A DNA stretch of 64,000 nt from the NCBI GenBank assembly GCA_003991915.1, contig RQTK01000496.1:1-64000 (forward strand). Reading direction: 5' to 3'. Each line of letters starts with the position of its first letter. The stretch's first letter is position 1. Positions 62,647 through 64,000 of the stretch are shown here, one piece after another. Made by a program: the position numbers and the translations under genes. Under the pieces are notes generated by a model. That model was not told where the DNA came from and did not search any database. It was given only the letters and a program-made list of their open reading frames with translations. This DNA is from Elysia chlorotica (lineage: Eukaryota > Mollusca > Gastropoda > Plakobranchidae).

Positions 62647-64000
62647 ATTTAATTTTCTCAAATGCCATAATGTGCCAACCCTTTTAATTTAATTTTCCAC
62701 GAAGAGTTAATGATGAGTTAGTAGAAAATGAAAGCACAAAAAATGTCATAAATACTTGATTACTAAGTGATTTTAGTACTTTAAATTAGGATATTTATCA
62801 GTACTATAATATTGCTTTAGACATTTTGTTTGTAAAAATATTTTTTGCAAATAATAATGATCTTGCATGGCCAAGTTCAGAAATATAAACTCCTCCGATT
62901 TTCTTTCATATTTTTAAAACCTTGCCTAAAGGCAGTTCTACTTTTGTTTATAGCATCGCTTTATGAGTTTCGTGTACCCCCCAAAAAATCGAATATTATA
63001 TAGCGTTACAGAGCTAAACCACCTCCTGTTATTTATTAAAACGTCCGATAAACCTCAGTTGGCTACATATTTTATGAGCATCTAAGTGTAGAATATTTGC
63101 AAGTTTGTTGTTGTTATTTTTTTTCATGAAATACACGTATTGGTTGAGAATGTTGTGCATGAAACTGTTTCAACAATTTGCACTAAAGAAAATAAAATCA
63201 TTTTTGTATATAAGGGTGGAAAATTAAAGAAATAATTACATATTTTTGAATTATTCAATTAAGCTAAAGCGTAGACAACCGTATCTAATTAACGTAATGT
63301 ATCGAGGAATGAAAGACACCTGTATATAATTATCTTTGGATTAATTCGATACGGCGAAAGAAGCGCTGGTAATATTTTGTTAACAAAATCTTGTAATGCA
63401 AGCGCTTTAACTTGAACAATGATCACATGTCAAATCGATCGTTTCTATGCCGGGTGTATTACTTATTATTGATATTACGATTATTAATGTTGTTGTTATT
63501 GCTGCTTTTGATTTTGTTACTGTTGTTGATGATAATGGTATTGTTGTTGTTGTTTTTGTTGTTGTTGTTGTTGTTGATGATGATTTAACTGTCGTTGTAC
63601 AAAAAAGGAAAAGGTTACTATATTCAAAATAAGCTTTCAAAAATAATATTTAGGAAAGAGCATATACCCTAGTTTTGTCGGCACCGTTTTAAGACGCTTT
63701 TTGTTAACCTCGGCATGTGATATTTTTTTTTCAATAACATCAGATTTAAAATATTAGGTAATAATTTTAAGTTACATTATAAATATATTTTAAACGTTAT
63801 TTACAGTTTAAATACGTGCAATGAAATGTCTATACCTTGTGCAGCCTTTCTCTATTATATTAATTGGAATTTTTATTTGGATTATTTCTAGTAAAAATGA
63901 TTGGAAATAGTTATTGCACTTTAAACATTTTTAATCGAAGTACCGTATTGAAAGTGCAGCGCATTTTTATATTGAACCTTTTCCAACAGTAAAAATAGAG
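62647..64000. other. No gene recognised
   Basis: AT-rich DNA with one GTT-rich tract. If the exon proposed at 59505-60359 is real, this would be its first coding intron. Confidence 0.45.
63478..63600. repeat. GTT-rich imperfect microsatellite
   Basis: GTT and GAT units with interruptions. Open frames on both strands are translation of this repeat. Confidence 0.85.

Noticed and set aside
61676-62692. Long open frames across the second gap
   Set aside because: They consist of translated GAT/ATA repeats and unknown bases.

Overview
The window is nuclear DNA of an intron-rich invertebrate animal. It is AT-rich, has long GA/CT and trinucleotide microsatellites, many tRNA-derived SINE copies, and two host genes with short exons and large introns. 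I suspect a mollusc, possibly a gastropod, from the repeat style and the form of the two proteins; this is inference, not proof.

Two genes are certain and sit head to head. On the minus strand (coding 18125-23052, six coding exons) is ZFPL1, a Golgi membrane protein with B-box-like and RING-like zinc fingers. On the plus strand (coding 26457-42461, twenty coding exons, about 1699 residues) is TUBGCP6, gamma-tubulin complex component 6. In both genes every proposed splice joins in frame, except for a one-base shift at an A7 run in the large TUBGCP6 exon. Their promoters appear to lie at about 24.55 kb and 25.58 kb, each marked by a YY1-like ATGGC site. The 1 kb between them holds a CT array, a 115-base assembly gap, a foldback palindrome capped by CTA and TAG arrays, and a CAA array. 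The two genes share no known pathway; the pairing looks positional.

The left flank (1-18 kb) has no host gene that I recognise. It holds SINE copies, a decayed transposase-like gene (4.92-6.61 kb), a 304-bp tandem duplication (7.16-7.76 kb), a 0.91-kb segmental duplication carrying a foldback element (8.54 and 12.83 kb), and small palindromic MITE-like elements. The right flank (42.5-64 kb) holds more SINEs, a perfect 114-bp inverted repeat (49.84/50.18 kb), a LINE 3' fragment (51.5 kb), a GC-box/CCAAT promoter-like segment (55.0-55.3 kb), a 361-bp tandem duplication (56.8-57.5 kb), a possible 5' exon of a gene leaving the window (59.5-60.36 kb), a recent 393-bp duplication broken inside a SINE (60.6-61.5 kb), and a 576-base gap between GAT and ATA arrays.

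I found no CRISPR array, operon, rRNA or free-standing tRNA gene, and no recognisable retrovirus-like or Polinton-like element. I see no convincing new biological system. The most interesting leads are an unexplained coding-like exon inside TUBGCP6, its mollusc-style repeat region, and the palindrome between the two promoters.
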